NCBI GenBank assembly: GCA_026770585.1
Contig: MU646471.1
Coordinates: forward strand, 364,564-376,648
Length of the DNA: 12,085 nt
Direction of reading: 5' to 3'
DNA from: Baffinella frigidus
Lineage: Eukaryota > Cryptophyceae > Cryptomonadales > Baffinellaceae
Shown here: positions 1 to 6,300 of the stretch, piece by piece
Position numbering within the stretch: the first letter of the stretch is position 1
Layout: every line of letters starts with the position of its first letter
Notes under the pieces: model-generated
What the model saw: only the letters and a program-made list of their open reading frames with translations
What the model was told of the DNA's origin: nothing
The model's database searches: none
Position numbers and translations under genes: made by a program

Positions 1-38
1 GTGGCGTGGGGAGGGGGCGAGTCGGTGGCGAACTGCAC
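1..38 (-). repeat. Echo of pdhA exon 14, 3' half
   Basis: These 38 bases are identical to 255-292, the 3' half of exon 14 up to its donor. A shorter echo, 16 bases, is at 123-138. They lie downstream of the exon in gene A sense. Positions 39-122 hold CTC-rich and CCCTAAA-like sequence in the opposite orientation to the rest of the gene. Confidence 0.85.
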
Positions 39-254
39 ATTCTCCTCCTCCTCCTCCTCTAAACCCTACACCGTAAACCATTAACTATAACCCATGAACC
101 TCCAACCCAAGGAGGGGCGCATGTGGCGTGGGGAGGGGCTTCGGGTGTCAGGTTTCGGATTTAGTGTGCACTGGTTAGGGTGTAGGGTGCAGGGTGTAGG
201 GTGCAGGGTGCAGGGTGAGGGTGTAGAGTGTAGGGTGTAGTGTGTAGGGTGTAC

Positions 255-328
255 GTGGCGTGGGGAGGGGGCGAGTCGGTGGCGAACTGCACCGCATCCT
301 TGCACATGCCCGTCGCGGTCTTCTTGAC
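255..328 (-). CDS. pdhA: pdhA exon 14 (last exon found)
   Basis: The exon encodes VKKTATGMCKDAVQFATDS then PPPHA plus two bases, the C-terminal helix with the A-x-x-FA-x-x-SP pattern before the E1 alpha C-terminus. Acceptor is ATCCAG; I placed the donor at GTACAC, the same hexamer as exon 12. Without splicing the frame runs on into repeat sequence, so a short last exon is expected beyond it. Positions 1-38 repeat its 3' half exactly. Confidence 0.85.
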
Positions 329-3300
329 CTGGATTAGGGTTGAGGATTTTGGGTTTCGGGTTTCGGGTTTAGGGTTTAGGGTTTCGAGTTTAGGGTTTAG
401 GGCTGAGGGTTTGGGGCTTGGGGTTTGGGTTTAGTGTTCAGGGTTTGGGTTTAGGGTTTAGGGTTCCAGGTTCAGGGTGTAGGGCGAAATCGGTCTCTCA
501 GGGTAATAAAGAAGAAGAGAAAGAACAGGAATGGTTTACTGCGTCGCCTCTCTCGCGTTGACTGACTATTCCAAAGTTGACAAGCTGTGTATACGGTACA
601 AACCCGTCAACTTCGGCACGGAAAAGCGCCCGGGGGAGGCGGATTGGTGAGGGTGAATAGACGGTTACCACGTCGATCTCCTCCTGGGTGGCGATGTTGT
701 TATCCGCGAGGTACTTCTCGAAGATCACGATCGGGCCAGTCTCTCTCGCGTTCACAGACTATTCCAAAGTTGACAAGCTGGGTTTACCGTACAAACCCGT
801 CAACTTTAGAGAGGGAAAGCGCCCGGGGGAGGCGGATTGGTGAGGGTGAATAGACGGTTACCGCGTCGATCTCATCCTGGGTGGCGATGTTGTTGTCCGC
901 GAGGTACTTCTCGAAGATCACGATCGGGTCTGCCTCGGCGCGCGCCCACCTGGGTTGGGGTTTGGGGGTTATGGTTTTGGGTTTTGGGTTTTGGGTTTTG
1001 GGTTTTGGGTTTTGGGTTTTGGGGTTGGGGAAGGTCCCGGGTTGAGGTTAGGGTTCCGGGTTCAGGATTCAGGGTTTCGGGTTTCGGGTTTATGGTTTCG
1101 GGTGTACTTCTTCTCGAACTTGCGGCCGCGCTCGTGCTCGGGGTCCGCCGGCGAGTGCCCGTTGAACCGGAACGTGTGCACCTGCATGACACGGGAGGGG
1201 TGTTAGACACACTTACAAGGTGTTATACACACTTACATAGGTGTTAGACACACTTGCGTAGGTGGTGGCCACACTTACTTAGGTGTTAGCCACAGGGTGG
1301 GGTGTGTTGGACACAGGGAGAGGGGGTCCGCCCGTTGAACCGGAACGTGTGCCCCTGGATGACACGGGAGGGGTGTTAGACACACTTATAATGTGTTAGA
1401 CACACTTATAAGGTTTTGGACACACGTGCATATGTGTTGGACACATGGAGAGGGGTGTTGGACACGTTGCACCGGAACGTGTGCACCTGCAACCAACGGT
1501 TCAGACAGCGTTCAGTGCACAGTGTTTATTGTGTATTGTGTATGGTTTATTGTTTATTGTTTATTGTTTATTGTTTATTGTTTGTGTTGAGTGATTTGTT
1601 GTTGAGTGTTTTGTTGTGTGTGTTTATTGTTTTATATTCAGTTTATGGTTTGCGTTTAGTATTTTTTTTAATTTTATTGTTTTATTGTTGCATTGTTTAA
1701 TTGTTTAATTGTTTATTGTTTATTGTTTAGTGTATGCGTTTAGTGTATGGGTTTAGTGTTTAGGGCGGTAACCTGGAGGATAGCCGGGCCGTTCGTGCGG
1801 ACGTAGTCCGTCACTGCCCGCCCCGCCTGGAGAGTTCCGACGATATTTAGTTTTCCGGTTCGGGTGTTCAGGATTTAGGTTTAGGTTTTAGGATGTGGGT
1901 TTGGGTTTTAGGGGCTAGGGGTTAGGGGTTAGGGGTTAGGGGTTAGGGGTTAGAGGTAAGGGGTAAGGGGTAAGGGGTAAGGGGTTATGGGTAAGGGGTT
2001 GTGGGTCATGGGTTATGGTTTATGGGCTATGGGTTATGGTTTATGGTTTATGGTTTATGGGTTGTGTGTTTAGGGTGTGTGTTTAGGGTTCCAGGGTGCT
2101 AGGGGCAAGGGTGGCAGCTGGAGGGTGCCGACGCGGTCCTGCCCGTCGATCTTGACGCCCGGGACGCCGTAGTGACAGGGTGTCCCCGGGTGACAGGGTG
2201 GCAGGTTGGGGAGACGTGCTGACATGCTGACATGCTGACATGTGCTGACATGCTGACAGGTCTAGGGAGGCAGCTGGAGGGTGCCGACGCGGTCCTGCCC
2301 GTCGATCTTCACGCCCGGGACGCCGTAGTGACAGGGTGTCCCCGGGTGACAGGGTGGCAGCTTGGGGAGACGTGCTGACATGCTGACATGCTGATATGCT
2401 GACATGTGCTGACATGCTGACAGGTCTAGGGAGGCACCTGGAGGGTGCCGACGAGGTCCTGGCCGTCGATCTTGACGCCCGGCACGCCGTAGTGCTGCCC
2501 CTGCAGGAACACGTCCTGTAGTACACGGGGGGTTGGGGCTTAGGGCGTAGGGTTCAGCGGGGCCCCCCGAACCACGCCGAAGTGCTGACCCTGCAAGAAC
2601 ACGTCCTGCACAACGAGAAACAAATGGGGTTTACGGTTTGGAGCGTTGAGCGTTTTGTAGTGTTTGCGGTCGAGGGTTTGGGGTCTAGGGTTTAGGAGGA
2701 GTGCTGCCCCTGCAGAAACGCGTCCTGCACAACACGCCGTGTAGGATCTAGGGGTTCCGAGTTTAGGGTGCAGGGTGCAGAGTGTAGGGTTTGTAGTTCA
2801 CCTGGTTCTTGGCGACGTCGCCGGTGAAGGTGTTGATGGCGCGGCCGTTGTCGATGACGACGAACAGGATCGGGAGCTTCTCCTTCGCCGCGGCGTTGAG
2901 CGTCTCCGCCATGCGCCCGTTCTGCTCACCACATGGATGTTAACATTGTTAACAACCTCACTAGAATATTGACAAGCTCACCTGAACATTAACACTTAAA
3001 AATTACCAACCGAACCTGAATATTGCCAATTCACAACATCAATCCGCCATCCGTTCTTCACACGAACACTTGATGGATGAGGGTGTAGACCGCGCCGCCC
3101 TCGCCGAAGAAGACGATCGTAGGGTTTCGGGTTTCGGGTTTGATATTTATAGTTTATATATTATAGTTGATAATTTTTAGTAGTTTGGGGTTAGGGTTTA
3201 CAGTTTATACATTATAGTTAAGGGTTCATACCTGAGCGCCGCCCTCGCCGATGAAAACGATCGAGATGCGGTCGTCGCCCTTGAACTTTTCGGGGTCGCG

Positions 3301-6300
3301 CTCCCTGGTGCAGGGTTCGGGGTTCAGGGTTTCAGAAAGACCGGGGCCTCGGATTTCCTCTGATTCTCAAGGCCCGGTCTCTCCCTGCCGACAGAGACCG
3401 GACCTGGGGAATCCAAGGACATCCCGGTTCCAGCAAAGTCTCTGGGTTTCAGCAGAGTCTTGCAGGAACCCGGATTCCCTTAGATCCTCAAGGCCTGGTC
3501 ACCGACAGTCCCCCGCAAGACGCTTGACTCGACCAGCCAGCGATTGTACCGGAGCGTAACTAAGGCACGGCACACCTCTGAACAGGAAACTGGTAGTGGA
3601 CCGCCCCTGAGTGGTTACTAAGTGGACCTCACTAAACACCGCCGGGCGGTGTTTAGGGTTTAGGGTGCAGGGTTCAGGGTTTAGGGCTTAGAATAAGAAT
3701 CATAATTGAGCGTTGGGGAATTTTGGTTTAGGGTGTAGGGCTTATAATTAAAATGCAGAGTTTATGAAGTTGGTTTAGAAATGAGGGTTTCTTGTTTCTT
3801 GTTTCTGGTTTCTGGTTGATGGTTTAGAATTAGAATTTGGGGGTTTGGGTGTAGGGTTCAAGATTTGGGTTTGAAGGTTCGGGGTTGAGTGTAGAAAGGG
3901 TGTCTGGCCTGTCGAGGAGGATGGAGCGCGCGGAATTAGGGTTTGGAGTGTAGGAACTAGGGCTTTTCTGTCGAAGAGGATGGGTCAGGTCATGAGTTAG
4001 AATTCTAATCTAGGGATTTAGGTTTAGGGCTTCCCACCTGTCGTGAACGGATTCGCAGGGCGGTGTCGTTAACGGTTTAGGGTTTAGAGTTTAAGGTTAG
4101 GGTGTAGGGTGTAGGGTGTAGGGTGTAGGGTGTAGGGTTAAGGTTTTTGGCACCTGCCGAGGAGGATGGAGCGAGCGGCGCCCGCGGCATACAGAAGCTG
4201 CTCCGAAACCAGCGCCCACCCACCCCGAAACCCTGAACCTTAAACCCTAGTTCCTTCAGTAAACCCAAAACCCGTGCGCCCTAACTCTTAGACCTTAGGG
4301 TTGATGATGCGAATTCAAGGTTTAGGGTGTAGGAACTAGGGCGCACCTGTCGAGGAGGATGGAGCGAGCGGCGCCCGCGGCATACGGAAGCTGCTCCGAG
4401 ACAAGCGCCCACCCGCCCTGGAAGTTCGTCTCCTGGTCGAAAATGTGCATCGACCCGCCGGCGCCCTGCAGGGTGGTTTGGGGTTTGGGGTTTGGGGTTT
4501 GGGGTTTAGGGTTTGGGGTTTGGGGTTTAGGGTTTATGGTTCAAGGCTCAAGATTTAGGGTGTAGGGTGTGGGGGCCGACCGAGCAGGGGCTGCCTAGGG
4601 TTTGGGGTTTGGGGTTCAGGTTTCAGGGTGTAGGGTTTAGGGTTTAGGGTTTAGGGTCCAGGGTTTCGGGTTTGGTGTTGAGGGTGTAGGGTGTAGGGAG
4701 TAGGGTGTAGGGTGTAGGGTGTGGGGGGCGACCGAGCAGGTGCCGCCCATCTTGCCGAAGAGCTCCGCCATGATCGGCCCCGGCTGCACCCCTGGAAAGG
4801 AATCAGGGTTTAGGGTTTAGTGCTGAGCGTTTCGGTGAGGCCACGATCGGAGAACATGGACGCCATGATCGCCCCCGGGTGCACCCCTACCAAGAAAAGA
4901 GACGTTGATTAATGTCAGGCCCTGCGAACGAGAAACCGCCCTCTTTGCATGCCAACGCACCACCCAACAGACAGTCGGAGACCCCGGTGCAAGACACCGA
5001 AACCCGCCGACCCCCATGCCACAAGGGACTGCACCGCCATGATCGGCCCCGGCTGCACCCCTGCGAAGCGTTTCGGGTTTGGGCTTCAGGGCTGAATGTT
5101 TAGGGTTTAGGGTGCCGGTGAGGCCACGATGAGAGAACATGGATGGCACCCACTACGGGGCCCGGCTGCACGCCTGTCGAGGAATCATGGTTGAGGGGTC
5201 TGGGTTTGGGGTTCAGGGTTTAGGGTTTAGGGTTTAGGGTGTGAGGTTAAGGGTCCCGGGTTCCGGGTTCGGTGAGGCCATGCTCAGAGAACATGGAAGG
5301 CTGGTGTGATACTGCACCCCCGCTGCTCGGAAAATCTGTTGCACCTCAGCGCGCGACGTGGCTAGGGTTTAGGGTTATGGTTTAGGGTCCAGGGTTTAGC
5401 TGAGGCCAGGGCGTGGGTTTGCACGTAGCAGGTAGGGTTTATGGTTCATGGTGTGGGTTTGAGGGTCAAGGGTTTAGAGTGTAAGATTTACCAGAGGCGA
5501 GGGCGTGGGTGTGCTCGCGGTAGTAGGAGTACTTGGTGTCTCAGGTCATGCCAAAAGCTAACGCCAGTGAGGTACTGAAAGCCTACGGATTGCCTACGGT
5601 AAGAGCCCCCCTTCCTACGACATTTAAAACAAAACGAACTTAAAAAGTCGTGTAAGATTTACCGGAGGCGAGGGCGTGGGTGTGCTCGCGGTAGTAGGAG
5701 TACTTGGTGTCGCCCTGCTTGATCGAGTCTGCCACCATCGCGGGGATCGTCTCCTGCCCGTTGTCCAAATGCATGAACCTGCGTTTCGGGTTTATTGTTT
5801 ATTTATTTATTTATTTTTGTTTGTTTGTTTGTTTTGGGCGGGATAATCTGTAAAGCGAGCAAGCTTGGAAGACCGAGGATGGCATACATAGCGGTTTGGT
5901 CCTTTCGTGAGGGTTGGTGGAGGGGCACGGACCCGCGGATGTTGCCCTGCATGTACTGCTGGTTGCACGTGTTCTCGAACTGCCGGCACAGCTGCATCAT
6001 CGCGTACGACGCCATCAGGTCCTCCTTGTTGATGTTGTCGTACTTGGCCACCTGCCACCAGCCCTCAGAGTTGGAGCAAATCGCCATTTCTTTAACCCCC
6101 TGGGTTCGTACTGAGGGCCGTCGGAGTCCGACGACCTCTGGTGCAATTCAAGGAACTGGAGAAGACGATTTTCTCCCACTCTGAGGGCGGGTGGTGCGTT
6201 GTGCTCCCTCTTCACAGTCTACGCCATCTCGCATTGACAGATTGAGCCGATCACCGGCCATTGGCATTTTTCCGCATTCATAGGGAAACTCCCGGAAAGT

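Noticed and set aside
2113-2437. CRISPR-like or minisatellite locus
   Set aside because: Units are copies of exon 10's 3' end with an octamer run; there are no regular repeats with unique spacers.
3251-3559. Plus-strand 102-residue open frame
   Set aside because: It runs antisense over pdhA exon 8 and into intron 7; no domain features.
5803-6087. Open frame continuing exon 4 upstream to a Met at 6087 (MAICSNSEGWW...)
   Set aside because: The extra residues are translated from the inverted end of the foldback element at 6055; the acceptor CAG at 6052 gives the correct phase with exon 3.
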